Assembly: GCF_040712315.1 (NCBI RefSeq)
Contig: NC_134020.1
Span: 53,429,751-53,493,750 of the forward strand
Reading direction: 5' to 3'
Length of the DNA stretch: 64,000 nt
Origin: Castanea sativa
Lineage: Eukaryota > Streptophyta > Magnoliopsida > Fagales > Fagaceae
Both the position numbers and the translations under genes were made by a program. Every line of letters starts with the position of its first letter. The stretch's first letter is position 1. This document shows, one piece after another, positions 11,981-22,829 of the stretch. A model generated the notes under the pieces. The model had not been told where the DNA came from. It searched no databases and saw only the letters and a list, made by a program, of their open reading frames with translations.

Positions 11981-12818
11981 TGGCCAAAATGGCCCATTAG
12001 CATTAATTTTTAAACATTATAATTAGTAGGTACTGTTTCTAAACTATATTTTTTACTAACATCTCGAGTCTAAGAGAGTCGATTTTAGGCTATAAATCGA
12101 GTCTCAAAGACTCGATTTTCATGGTCAGATCAAGTCTGATGTGGCATTTTTTCCACGTGGACTTTACCTGAAAATCGAGTATCTGACACTCGATTTACAA
12201 CTTTCACTTGTTTTTTCTTATTTTCCTTCTCTTTTTTTTGAGTTTCATTTCCTCATCTGTCTTCCGGCACAAGGTCAGCGCCCATCGCTGCCGACCAGCA
12301 GCGCGACCCAGGCAGCGCTACCCAGGCGGCGGCGCCCCCTGCGCGCATGGGTCACGCGCCTGGGTCGTGACCCAGGTCGCACAGGGGTCGCGACCCAGGT
12401 CGCAACCCAGATCGCGACCCAGGTCGCGACCTGCGCGCTTAGGTCGCAACCTAGGTCGACCCAGGTCGCGACCTACGCGCCTGGGTCGCGACCCAGGTCT
12501 CGCGGGTCGCCACCTGGGTTGCGCGCCTGGGTCGCGACCCAGATCGCGACCTAGGCGGTGCGACCCAGAGATTTCTGGGATTTTTTTTTTTTTGGTGGTT
12601 TGTAAATCGAGTCTTAGAGACTCGATTTCCAGGTGGTCACCACGTGCATAAAATGCCACATCAGACGTGATAGACCTTGAAAATCGAGTCTTTGAGACTC
12701 GATTTTGACCCCCAAAATCGACTCTCTTACACTCGAGATGTTAGAATTATATTTACTTTCACACCAATACCTACTAACTATATTCTTCAACAACTGTGGC
12801 TAATTGCCCATTTTGGCC
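11981..12818. mobile_element. Non-autonomous Mutator-like element with GC-rich core, copy 1
   Basis: The element starts tggccaaaatggcccattagc and ends gctaattgcccattttggcc, and is flanked by the 9-bp direct repeat tgaggaaat (11972-11980 and 12819-12827). Block B has a single tgaggaaat at 59212-59220: an intact empty site. A 9-bp duplication suits Mutator-like elements. Each arm holds several short palindromes of the form atcgagtct-n-agactcgat. The core (about 12270-12570) is a dense array of ggtcgcgaccca variants, far more GC-rich than anything around it. Open frames through the core are repeats, not genes. Confidence 0.85.
12270..12570. repeat. GC-rich ggtcgcgaccca array, copy 1
   Basis: Irregular copies of the self-complementary word ggtcgcgacc with spacers such as cag and gcgc. 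Being palindromic, it is open in several frames on both strands (Arg/Pro/Gly/Ala-rich), which explains the long ORFs here. It contains many CpG sites in an AT-rich setting. Confidence 0.85.
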
Positions 12819-12923
12819 TGAGGAAATCCCCAGTTTCTTAGAAGCTGTTATTACCTATGATGTAGTTGTTTGTACTTGATTTTCTATACTAATGATATGC
12901 AGCAGTATTTTCTCATCAAAAAA

Positions 12924-14335
12924 TGGATCCCAATCAAGAAACTAAGTTCAAGTATCCAAATGTAACCTATGTTAAAAAAAAAAAAAGCAACCTATAGATT
13001 TTTTTTCTTTTTGATGTTATTATTTTTCTCCTATTGTGGTTTTTTTTTTTTTAATTAACTAGGAAAGTGTGATTGATGTTTTAATTTTCTTTTTTTGTAT
13101 GATCATCTGTGCAAACATGATGCATGCCTAAATTCAAATTGCATAGTAATCTTTGAGGGATTGAAAGTTTGTTTCGGTAAGGGAGCAATGACAATGGAGA
13201 AGCGAAAGTGGCATTATACGAACAAAAGGGGAGATTCCAAAAAAGTAAAATGTTTTGAAGGATCGACCTCTAGGTCGAATAAGATACATCATATGAATGC
13301 AAGGTGCAAGGAAATTGGTGCTGATGTAGAATCATCTTCTGGATCAAATAGCATTAAACTTCTATATGGCCATCCTAATTTATTAGAGGAGATTGTTTTC
13401 AAGGTGGAACCAGGGTTTTGTGTTGATAGACAGTTTTATAATTTGGATTTTGACTTGCACGACTAGCATCATGTTCTGAGGCATAATCGCCAAGAGCGTT
13501 CTATTCTCACTCATAACAAATATAACTTTACACTAAAGGAGTGGTTGGAGTGCAATACAAATAATTGGTGTTCGATTTATCGAAAGTGGAATGCTGACCG
13601 ACCAACTGAAGAGGCTAAGAAACTTATACAGTGTATTCTCCATGTGGTTTATGATTCTCATTCTAAGGGCATCTTTCATGGCTTCTTGCACCATCCTGAG
13701 AATTTTTTCATCGAGTATAACTGTAGGAAGATTAAACTTGTGTACCCTGTATATGAAAATATGGAACCAAAAACATCCACAAAAAAGGACGTACGTCAAA
13801 ATGACATGTTAGCCATTTCATGTGTGATTTTTGATCAAATTCTTGGAAGTAGGATTGAAAAGAGGTACCCAGAAGATTTGAAAGATCTATGCAGATTGCT
13901 TTCTGATGATATGAATTTTCAAAATTGGACAATTATTCTTGACCACCCGTCCCTATGGCATTGGAAGATAAGATTTAACTACATTGAGCGTGTCTGGATG
14001 CAATTTGTGCATGCTGATAGAAACTTAAGGTAAATATGAACGACATTCTCAGAAGATTTCTTCGCTACGACTACAATTAGAAAAACAAAATTCCTTCTAA
14101 TACTCCCTTTGAAAGGATATTCGAGAATAATTCTTACAGACCAACATCGAGTGAACTCTTCCGATATATTAGGGTTGTTCGTTTCCATTATATGGATAAA
14201 AATGTTAGAATTGATCCACAAATGGAGGCAGACTACTTAGAGGAGCGATTTATTGAACATAAAACTACTGAGGTTTGCGAACTCCTTCTAGTGTACTTGC
14301 ACAGGATGGTATGCCGATTGGGTATTGAGGTCTAA
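12924..14335 (+). pseudogene. IRE1-like (degenerate kinase plus KEN RNase domain) fragment, block A
   Basis: The frame from about 13095 reads through kinase-like sequence. NFTLKEWLE and GIFHGFLHHPENFFI occupy the places of the hinge and catalytic loop (HRDLKPxN in IRE1), and DMLAISCVIFDQILG that of the DLFSLGC helix. DHPSLWHWKIRFNYIERVW then fits the HPFFWxxExRLxFLxDVS start of the IRE1/RNase L KEN domain. After a probable intron (donor aag|gtaaat at about 14030) a frame with ELFRYIRVVRFHY...YLEERFIEHKTTEVC fits the KEN core and ends at TAA 14333-14335. The catalytic-loop Asp is absent. An in-frame TAG lies at 13464-13466, where the block B copies have AAG. No lumenal sensor or membrane segment is seen. 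I infer a decayed member of a duplicated IRE1-like pseudokinase family. Confidence 0.55.
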
Positions 14336-14809
14336 AGCCATGGCACCAGCTGATTCCTGTACTAAAAGAGGTTCTTTTCCATTACCTAAATAATGTTTTG
14401 AGCACAAAATGCTGATTTAAATAGTGAAATTATGTTAGCTTGACTTGTACCAATCCTACCAAATATAGGTCTTGTATTCTATTTTAAAAGATAAATGTAT
14501 TCCAGCTTAAGCATTTTCATGCAAGATTTCACATGATCGTTTTGTGGGCAAAATGGTGAAGGTTGCATCTTCATTCTTTGTTCTTCACCCCCTCTCCCTC
14601 TCTCCCTCTCTCCTACCCTTTTATCTTCCTGACCATTTTAGTGTTGGTGAGTTGGGGACAAAACAAAACAAATACGCTTTGTACATGCTCCCGTGTAATT
14701 ACAGTGTTGACAGAGGCTGTCTTTATTATTTTATAATCTAGAATAGGAATTAATTGTGATTATGCAACAAAGTTTGAAGGTGGAGTCGTGGAGCACTTGG
14801 ATTTGATCC
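14336..14809. other. Intergenic
   Basis: Between the IRE1-like remnant and the next Mutator-like element. Contains a TCCC/TC-rich tract at about 14588-14615. No gene recognised. Confidence 0.4.
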
Positions 14810-14817
14810 ATTTATGG

Positions 14818-15563
14818 GTGAAAATGGGAATTTAACATTAATTTTTAAACATTATAATTAGTAGGTACTTTTTATAAACTATACTCTTTACTAACATCTT
14901 GAGTCTAAGAGACTCGATTTTGGACCTATAAATCGAGTCTCAATGACTCGATTTTCATGGTCGGATCAAGTCTGATGTGACATTTTTTCCATGTGGACTC
15001 CACCTGAAAATCGAGTATCTGACACTCGATTTATATCTTTCACTATTTTCCTTCTACTTCTTTTTTTCTAAGTTTCATTTAAAATCCTTTGTGCATCTGT
15101 TAATCTTCTTCTTGCACAAGCTTAGCCACCACAGGCCCATCGCTGTCGACCCAGCAGCGCGACCCAAGCGGTGCGACCTAGGTCGCGACCCAGTGCGTAA
15201 CCCAGGTCACAAGACCCAGGTCGCGACCCAGGCGCGCGACCCAGGTCGCGACCTAGGCGCGCGACCCAGGTCGCAGCCCAGCCACGCGACCCAGGTCGCA
15301 GCCCAGCAGCGTGACCGGTTTCTGGGATTTCTTAATTTTTTTTTTTTAGGAGAGACTTGAAATTTTTTTGGTTTATAAATCGAGTCTTTAAGACTCGATT
15401 TTTAGGTGGACACCACGTGGATAAAATCGAGTCTCAAAGACTCGATTTTGGCCCCTAAAATCGACTATCTTAGACTCGAGATGTTAGTATCATATTATCT
15501 TTCACAACAGTACCTACTAACTATATTCTTCAGCAATTATGGCTAATGGCCCATTTTCTCCTT
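14818..15563. mobile_element. Non-autonomous Mutator-like element with GC-rich core, copy 2
   Basis: Related to the element at 11981-12818 along its whole length: the same 'attaatttttaaacattataattagtaggtac' block near the left end, the same atcgagtct/agactcgat palindromes and a shorter ggtcgcgaccca core (about 15150-15310). The ends read gtgaaaatggg and cccattttctcctt. The candidate flanking repeat is atttatgg (14810-14817 and 15564-15571), one base short of the 9 expected, so the boundaries are less certain than in copy 1. Confidence 0.7.
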
Positions 15564-15677
15564 ATTTATGGTATAACAGTTTAAAATCAAAACATTAATT
15601 AACAGAACAAGGCCAATTACAGTAAGTTCTAATAGAAATAATAGGGTCTTTATTTCAAAAAGAAACACTAGCAGCTT

Positions 15678-15926
15678 GTGAGTTGTGACCGGTTTCCTAG
15701 GAACCTCTCTTGTGTTCAAAAAAGAAGACTTGCACAACAGTTCTCAGAGGTAGCCGTTCAATTTTTACAGCATGGGAACGTAATTCTGGAGATAATTTTT
15801 GGCATTCTAGAATCCGACAGTCGGCAGAGGTGGCTTTTGTCTGCCTTACACAGATCAGGATGCTCATGTTTATCAATTGAGACCCATTGTGAATGTGTAA
15901 GAAATGAAATTAGTGAATTAAAGTAA
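15678..15926 (+). CDS. Unrecognised ORF, 82 aa
   Basis: An open frame with natural-looking composition (RLAQQFSEVAVQFLQ...ILEIIFGILESDSRQRWLLSALH). I cannot assign a family. It follows the second GC-rich Mutator-like element at a short distance and could be an exon or a captured fragment. No splice signals, promoter or tag of a known domain were seen. Confidence 0.2.
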   Translation: MSCDRFPRNLSCVQKRRLAQQFSEVAVQFLQHGNVILEIIFGILESDSRQRWLLSALHRSGCSCLSIETHCECVRNEISELK

Positions 15927-16020
15927 CTATGAACTTGCTTCCGGCTAATCTTACGCTGAGAATGTGCAAGAATATGTTTGGCCCTGCATCTAATAGCATT
16001 ATTAAGCTTTGAAAAATTTA

Positions 16021-17225
16021 GTATGCAGCAAAATGGTTCTTATCAATCCAAAAGTCATTTGACCTTATCAATAGAAGTGTCAATTTGGGTTAACGTGTCG
16101 GGTTTGTGTCGTGTCGAGGTAGGGGTATTTGACTAAATGACTCAACTCTAACCCGACCCATTTAATAATCGTGTCATGATCCTTCAACTCTCACCCGACC
16201 TATTAATAAGCCGAGTTGACTTGACCCAACCCATTTAACAAGCTTATTAAATGAGTCGTGTTGGGTTGACACAAATGTAACGCATCACATTTCAACCTAC
16301 ATAATATTAAATATAACATCCATCTAAAAATAATTTTTTTTTTAATCCTAAAAAGCAGTACATACACTTCAAGTCTTCAACCCACATTCAAAATAATATA
16401 ATTTAACAAAAATATAACATTCATCTAAAAATAAGTTCTTTACACTCCAAAAGAAGTACAACACTTCAACCTAAAGTCAAGATAACATAATTTAATATAA
16501 AAAAATAACATAGTTCAACAAAAATATAATATCCTTGGAACTTGGCTGGAAAAAAGAAGAAGAAGATATTTATAATTAGGTTTAGAGGTTTAGGGTTTGT
16601 AGGGTTAAGAGATCTAGGGTTTGCAAAGTTTCAATTTCCAATTATATCCCTTGTAAATTTTTGTAATTACTCACTTTTAAAAAAAAATTTAAAATATATG
16701 TTTGGATATCAAAGGTATTTGACAAATTTAAAATAAAATAAATATTTATTTGTTATATAAGTTAAATGGGTTGTGTTAAATGAATCATTTCGGGTTGACA
16801 CAAATAAATTGGCATATCAAATGTGTCTATTGCGGGTTATGCAGGTTGACCCACTTATGACACATTTCTTATTGTGTCGCTTTCTGGTCGACCCGTTTAT
16901 GACCCAAACCCATTAAGGCCCAACCCTAACCCGAAAAAACCCGTGTCGGGTTCGTGGGTTAGGTTGAACATTGATAACCCTACTTATCATGAGCTACTAT
17001 TGTGATTTTTTTTTTTTTTTTTTTGTCTTTTCCCTTTATTGGCAATAAAATATTGCTTAAATTGCAAACTACATCCCTAAAATTAGAAGTATGCGGCAAG
17101 TTGGTTCTTATCAATCTAGAAGTCATTTGACCATATCATGAGCTACTATTGTAATTTTTTTTGTTGTCTTTTCCTTTTGTTGGCAATAAAATATTGGCTA
17201 AATTGCAAATTACATCCTTAAAGTT
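16021..17225. repeat. Tandem duplication of about 150 bp, first unit split by a hAT element
   Basis: Unit 1 (16021-16071 plus 16983-17085) and unit 2 (17087-17225) share 'ggttcttatcaatc..aaagtcatttgacc', 'atcatgagctactattgt' and 'ggcaataaaatatt'. The hAT-like element interrupts unit 1 only, so the tandem duplication came first or the insertion affected one unit afterwards. Confidence 0.7.
16072..16982. mobile_element. Non-autonomous hAT-like element
   Basis: Starts tagaagtgtcaatttggg and ends with the inverted ttgataaccct-a. The 8-bp flanks are cttatcaa (16064-16071) and cttatcat (16983-16990), fitting hAT's 8-bp duplication with one mismatch. Inside, both ends carry repeated 'gacccgtttatgaccc / gtgtcgggtt' phrases common in plant hAT MITEs. 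No transposase frame. Confidence 0.65.
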
Positions 17226-17870
17226 TGTGGGGGTGTTTGAATCTTACATCCTAAAGTTTTAAAATTTGGATTTTAACCCCTGAAATTTGGGAGTGTTTGG
17301 ATTTTACAACTAAAAATTTCAAAATTTGGATTTTATCCTCTAAAATTTTGGAGATGTTTAGATTTTATATCCTAAAGTTTTAAATTTTGAATTTTACCTC
17401 CCGAAGTTCAATTATGTTTGCATCAGCAACCATTTTATCCATATTTTCCATTAAGTGCCACGTAAACTTGTTACACTTGTTTAGTTTATCCAACAAAATG
17501 ATGTCATGTCATTTTTATTATGCCATGCCATTTTTAATTATTTAATTTTTTTAGGCTATAAAATGATGTGACATTATTTTATTGAATAAACTAAATATGT
17601 GTGGTAAGTTTATATGGCACTTAACAAAAAAATATGGATAGAAGGGCTGTTGGTGCAAACATAATAGAAATTTAAGGAGTTAAATCTAAATTCTGAAATT
17701 TTAAGGTGTAAAATCCAAATATCACCAAACTTTAAAGGGTAAAATTCAAATTTTGAAACTTCAAGGTGTAAAATCTAAACACTCCAAAATTTCAGAGGAA
17801 AAAACTCAAATTCTAAAATTTCAGGTTGTAAAGTCCAAACATCTCTAAACTTTAAGAGGGTAGTTTGTAA
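17215..17870. mobile_element. Foldback repeat with 'ggattttacatcctaaagttt' arms
   Basis: The left arm (17215-17420) repeats phrases such as 'aaatttggattttaacccc' and the right arm (17650-17870) carries their reverse complements ('gttaaatctaaattctg', 'ggtgtaaaatccaaat'). Both enclose a 'gtgccacgtaaacttg / taagtttatatggcac' inverted pair near 17455 and 17608. No coding. Non-autonomous DNA-element or foldback type; target duplication not fixed. Confidence 0.5.
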
Positions 17871-17879
17871 AGCAAACAA

Positions 17880-19100
17880 TGTAGCACAAACCTCTAGATA
17901 ACTACATTTCTATGTCTACTGAACTTGCCCGACCAAGAAACTAACAACTCAACAACCCTGTATGGCAAAACCCAATGAGTACCAAACAAACAAAACACCA
18001 TAGACCACATCTCATATGCTAAAGGACAATAAAGAAGAAGACGATTCACCGATTCTCCACACATTCTGTAAATATAACACCAATTAAGCATTACAATACA
18101 CCTCTTCCAAAGATTATTTGTAGTTAAAATCTTACTTAAATAGGCAGACTAAGAAAAAATGCTACTCTAAAATGAACCTTCAATTGCCACACTATTTTCC
18201 ATGAAAATGAAATGACAAAAGCAAGGGATAAAGAATGATAAAAACCTCGAACCTCAAAGCCTTTACTCATAACTAGCTTCCAACAAACTTTACTAGTGCT
18301 AACTTCCTGCACATCCGTGGAATAGATCATATCCATAAACAAGGCCAATGCTTCTAATTCCCAATCTTGCGCTAAACGACAGAATTGAGAGGCTGTTTGG
18401 ATCATCAATTTTCATAACTCATAACTCAAAAATGGTGGGACCCATAACGAGAAGTCTATTTCGGAGCACCATAACTCTGTTTCCATGACTTTGTTTCCAT
18501 CACTCAACTCTCTGATTGTTGAGTTATAAGTTATGGAAACTGAAAACACATTTTGGTTGTTTTCAGTTTCCATAACTCATAACGCATAACTCAATAGCAT
18601 TTTTGTAATTAAACACACATGAGACCCACTAGTCATAACTTAGCCGCACATTTTGACTAATTGACTTTTTTTTTTCCCTTCTTCTTTCACTGGGTTCGGT
18701 CTTCACTCTTCAGTTCTTCCTTTTTTTTTTTTTTTTTTTTTCTTCTTTCACTCGGTTTTGGTGATCTGGGTACTAGGGGAAAAAAAAGCGGCACCCAGTG
18801 ACAGGAATGGGACCCACAAACAGTGTGAAAAATATTGAGTGATGGGAAGTGAGTGATGGTGCCAAAAGGGTGTGGTATTTTTAAAGTGATGAGTGATGAG
18901 TGATGAGTGATGAAAATTGAGTGACGAAAATTGAGTAACAAAAAAATATATATATCCAAACATGCACTGAATGTCTCAATGTATCCACCCACCAGAGAAA
19001 CGCATGACCACAGAAGACTCCCTTGTCTAACTAATAAGATAAAATTCTGGAAAAGCCGCTTTAAGAGAACAGTCCCTGCACCAAACATGTTCCCAAGGTA
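17880..19100 (-). pseudogene. L1-type LINE relic, interrupted by a MITE
   Basis: On the minus strand LFQNFILLVRQGSLLW (about 19050), then LAQDWELEALALFMDMIYS, FEVRGFYHSL and FSWKIVWQLKV (18400-18180), and finally the zinc-finger-like CxxYxxxGESVNRLLLYCPLAYEMW (18090-18000) follow the order of the region after the RT domain in plant LINEs (WxLxxL, FxVxSxY, FPWKxIW, zf-RVT). Several stops and frame changes break it. A MITE-like insertion (18393-18962) splits it. Confidence 0.6.
18393..18962. mobile_element. MITE-like element with tgtttggat / atccaaaca ends
   Basis: The ends are inverted (tgtttggat at 18393, atccaaaca at 18954) and the interior repeats 'cataactcataactc' at the left and 'gagtgatgagtgatg' at the right. 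It sits inside LINE-derived sequence. The flanking duplication is not clear. Contains a T-run at about 18718-18740. No protein coded. Confidence 0.45.
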
Positions 19101-19371
19101 TGTCACATGTGCACAAAATAAGAATCACAGATTGAATAGAAAGGCGTTCCCGAAAAAAAACAAACAGCCAATAGAGGCAAGACTCTCAAGCTCTAGTAGC
19201 GCCTTTTACAGCTCTGCCGCAGCTCGCCGTTCTGAAGAAAAACCAGCAAAAAAACTAATTCGTTCGTCAAGTGTTCCTTAACCGCTTCCGATTACAGGCG
19301 AAAGAAATTTCTATCTTGGAGGATCCACAACTCCAGGTTAGTAACCAAACGCCGCCAGTCCTGACCAGACG

Positions 19372-20601
19372 ATGGCTTCAGCGTCATCGTCGCTTCAACG
19401 GTATCATAGAGATAGGAACAAGCTTTACTTATACTTTTGGCACACATATAGCCCGGTTATGTATTCTTTGTATGAGATTGATGTACCAAATCCTCTCCCT
19501 CCTCCCCCAACCAAAGACGCCCAAGACGAACAAATAATCAATCCAAAACATCTTGCACCAATCATGCAACTCAATACCGGAGAATATCCTGCAAACATGT
19601 GTTGCGTTTCACTGGGCTCCAAATTGTACTTCATGGGCGGCGAATACGATATAGATGAAGATGTAAAGATAAAGTACAAGAATGTAAAGCGGGATATTTT
19701 TCCTCGAGATGTCTATATTTTTGATCCTACCACCCACAGCTTGCTGCAGCACGGTACAGCGATGAACAGTGGAAAGCCTTGGCCCTTGGCCTTCGTGGCG
19801 GATGAGAAAATTTTTGTCCTTGGAAGCAACTTCACAAGTGACATTTTCGACATATCCTGGAGAAAGGACTCAGAACTCAAAAGCCTTTCTTTGTTTGAGG
19901 TCTATTGTCCTGATAAAGATAAGTGGATCATCCTCCCAAATCCCCCCATTGGGAATGTGGAGACTAGATGGATGGGGCACGCTGTTGAAAGAAGGAAGGT
20001 TTTTTTTATAGCTTGGCAGCGGGGAAAAGAGCGCCTCTACTGTTTTGATCTTGATAGAGGTCGATGGACAAAACACATAGCCCTCCCTTCTCACCTTTGT
20101 AATGTTTCAGGCAGGATTGAAGTTGTAGAGGGTACCCTTTATGGATGTTACCACAACACAGTAGCTGCAATAGCCCCAGTAGCTAAGGAGGAAGAAGAAG
20201 AAGAAGAAGAAGAAGAGGAGGAGGAGGAGGAGGAGTATGAGATGGGTGCAAGGATTAGAAATTACCGCCGCCATGTAGTCTCCAGGGAGATGGGTATGAA
20301 TGCTATCTTTAATGTTCCTCAGCAGTTGCAATCCTCCTCAAGCTTGCTTTACTTGGGGAATAAATGCTTTTGTTATGTAACGACTGGCATGCCTCCGCAT
20401 CCAAAATATGGCAGCGATCATGCTATAGAAAATGACAAAGTACGTGTTATTAGCATAGTAATATTTGAATCCCTCGGGGAGACATACAAAGAAGATGCCA
20501 TTAGACTATTCAGGGCAAAATTCCTGTATTCTGCACATTATGCTGTCAAGACCCCGTTCCCAAATGAAGGTATCATCCATGGCTGCTTCTCTCTTGGCTG
20601 G
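19372..20601 (+). CDS. Kelch-repeat protein, exon 1 (gene truncated or continuing past an intron)
   Basis: A single open exon of 410 codons from ATG 19372 to a donor at 20602 (tgg|gtaagt). Kelch-type repeats are visible: CCVSLGSKLYFMGGEYD (about residue 80), DVYIFDPTTHSL, WPLAFVADEKIFVLG, FEVYCPDKDKWIILPNPP, RLYCFDLDRGRWTKH and VEGTLYGCYHN. They give the repeated hydrophobic-GG / Tyr / Trp pattern of beta-propeller blades. No F-box is present at the N-terminus. A run of 16 Glu (20188-20235, GAA/GAG microsatellite) lies in a loop region. No further exon is seen: LINE-derived sequence starts about 100 bases after the donor. The gene is therefore either disrupted or has a distant second exon. 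A cytosolic protein-interaction role is the family norm; a specific function cannot be stated. Confidence 0.7.
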
Positions 20602-20699
20602 GTAAGTCTTGCATGCCCTCTTGTTTTGTTCTTCATTAATCCTGCCTTTCTTTGTGTCCATACCATATGAATATTTAAGTTTTTTTTTTTGGGACTTAA

Positions 20700-21460
20700 C
20701 AATACTTTATGCCCAAAACTAAATAAAATTAGTCATAACAGAAGCTTTAGTTTCTATTGTGTTGGATTCTCAGTTAAATGGGGAGATTTTGAGTTGGAAT
20801 TTCAGTTCCACAGAGACTTTCATGATGGGGAGATGAAAACAGTGTATTCTTTTCTTGATCAAAATTATTCTAAGGTGCCTAGGGGAGAGGGGGCTGATAG
20901 TATGACATGGCGATTGAATGGGAGTGGAATTTTGATATTTGGTCTTAATATAAGGCCGTTTGTGGTACAAATGATCATTCTTTTCCATGGAAGAGCATTG
21001 GCATGGTAAGGTCCCAAGGAGGGTGTCATTCTTTTTGTGGACTATGGCCTGAGGTAGGATTCTTACTCTTGATAATCTTATCAAGAGGGGTTTTGCATTA
21101 GTAAGTTGGTATTGTATATTCCGATTTAGTAGGGAAACAATGATTCATCTTTTACTTCATTGTTATGTTGCAAATGCTCTGTGTAATGATGTGTTTACAA
21201 TGCTTGAGATTCAATTTGGTTGGAGAAATTGGTTTGGGAAACATTACTCTAAGAATAAATGGAGCATGGAGGCTAAGAGGGACTGGTGTATGGCAGTTGC
21301 TATTGTTCTTAAGGCAGCAGGAGTTGGTGATGTTACAAATGAAAGGGAAACTTGTGATGACTTCATTACAATAGAAACGTCAAGGGTGCTAGGTAAGGGA
21401 AAATTCTTTGATCACCCTCATCCTAGGCACCATCCATTGGCTAAGGAGTAAGTTATTGAC
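20700..21460 (+). pseudogene. L1-type LINE relic downstream of the kelch exon
   Basis: The frame WGDFELEFQFHRDFHD...MTWRLNGSG, then in shifted frames FPWKSIG and ETMIHLLLHCYVANALCND, follows the post-RT region of plant LINEs up to the zf-RVT domain (HLLLHC). Multiple stops and frameshifts. It lies on the same strand as the kelch exon, in what would be its first intron. Confidence 0.55.
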
Positions 21461-22829
21461 CACTGGAATCAATTATAAAGGTTTCTCACTAAGGCTATAT
21501 TCCCGACTTGAGTTGCCACCCATCATTTTTTGCCATGGTGGTGTTTTTCTTTACCTTGTTGGCCTTTTGTGTTATATCTTGAAATGATAAATTGACACAT
21601 TTTTGTTTCATTTTCTTCTTTTTTCCCCCTTTATTTTGCGCCATTTTGTGGCCATGACCATTCGAGGGTAGCAGTCATAGAGGTTGGCCTTATTTTCAGC
21701 TCGTGTTTGCCTGTTTGGTGAAACTCACTGGAGCTTTAAGGATTTTTTAATTATATTTAGATTCTTGTCCTTTTCATTTGATCCCAAAAGTAAACTTTAG
21801 GGTTGATCTAGTAGGCACTCTTTATGAATGGTAAGAGGGTGGGCGACTCAACTACTTCTTTCCCTTTATTTTTCCAAATGGCTTAAGGAGGATGGGGCAA
21901 TTCTTCCAGCAAAACAACAGGGGAAGGATGAGTTTCTAGAGCATGAGTGGAAGGAAGTGCAGTGTGTCGGGTTGACGAGTTCAGGAAAGTCTGTTGTCTC
22001 AATAGGAAGGCCCTTAGTCAAACGATCTTAGTACTTCTTCTTCAACCTCACTCTCTCTAAAACCGCACAAAAACACACCAACTGATCTAGGGGTATCCCA
22101 TGTACGGAGAAAACGGAATCCCTCATCCAATTATCACTTGATGCGTACTCCCGGCCTATACCATAAACAAACAAGAATTTACTCTTCCAGCCTCTATTAG
22201 TTTCTTAGGCAACTGTAGAACCACACTCTTCAAGATTTTGAAATTTCTTCCTAATCCTTGCAAGATCTTTCTCTCCTAACAAACTAGGAAGTTGTAACTC
22301 TTAAGGCAAGGAAGGAAGGGTGTATGTAAAGCCTCACGGGTAGAAGTAGAAGGGCCATAAGATGAACCTAAGTCAAAAGAGCTAGCCCTAGCCTCTCCAT
22401 TTGAGGTTAATCCTGTGTCAAGTCGACTGGATTGCCTTCAGTGACCATGTTCTTCAATAGATGGATGACTCCGAAAGATGGACGAGCCACAGGATAAAAT
22501 TCCACTAGAGCATGGTGGAACGGACACTCCCTAGACACAAAAAGCCCAACTGAGGGATGTTTTCGATTAGAGCTTTCTAAAAACTTACACAATCTAGTAA
22601 AGAAGATATAGAGGGAAAGAAACAAAGAAGACAGAAGTCAAGTTCTAGCCAGAATTATAGCCAAAACAGAAATAAATTGAAAAGAGAGAAGAAAGAATTA
22701 CCAAAAGTAGCTGAGAACGCTAGTCTTAGACGGCAAAAGTCACCAGGGAAAAGAGGCCAAAACAAAACAAAAGGAATACAAGGAAAAAGTAAACAAAGAA
22801 TAAGAAGTAAAGAGAGAATGGAGGGATTT
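21461..22829. other. Unassigned stretch with short ORFs
   Basis: No recognised gene. A 67-codon frame (21828-22031) and a minus-strand 72-codon frame (22407-22625, containing KHPSVGLFVSRECPFHHALVEFYPV) have protein-like composition but no family I can name. They may be transposon-derived. Confidence 0.25.

Larger units (their letters stand above)
11903..12900 (+). pseudogene. LINE RNase H C-terminal fragment, split by an insertion
   Basis: The frame RDGNKPAHLLAQHAK..DFEAWVEE resembles the end of the RNase H-like (RVT_3) domain of plant L1-type LINEs (typically RxxNxxAHxLA...WxEExP). It is interrupted at 11980 by a Mutator-like element and resumes at 12819 with EEIPSFLEA-like sequence, ending at the TGA near 12880. 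The uninterrupted copy is at 59131-59262 in block B. No upstream RT is attached. It is a relic. Confidence 0.6.
2203..14335 (+). repeat. Segmental duplication block A (paired with block B, 44683-60140)
   Basis: From 'tgtgacaccataaaaggagc' onward this block matches block B in the same order and orientation: 2203-7160 with 44683-49380, 8029-8742 with 52841-53550, and 8743-13760 with 53551-60140. Within aligned parts most lines differ by only a few bases. The blocks differ by large indels: A carries a GC-rich Mutator-like insertion (11981-12818), whereas B carries a retroelement 3' part, a MITE and another Mutator-like element that A lacks. A also keeps the IRE1-like 3' part that B lost. Confidence 0.9.

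Noticed and set aside
12141..12659. Long ORFs on both strands rich in Arg, Gly, Pro
   Set aside because: They arise from the palindromic ggtcgcgaccca array, which is open in several frames on both strands.
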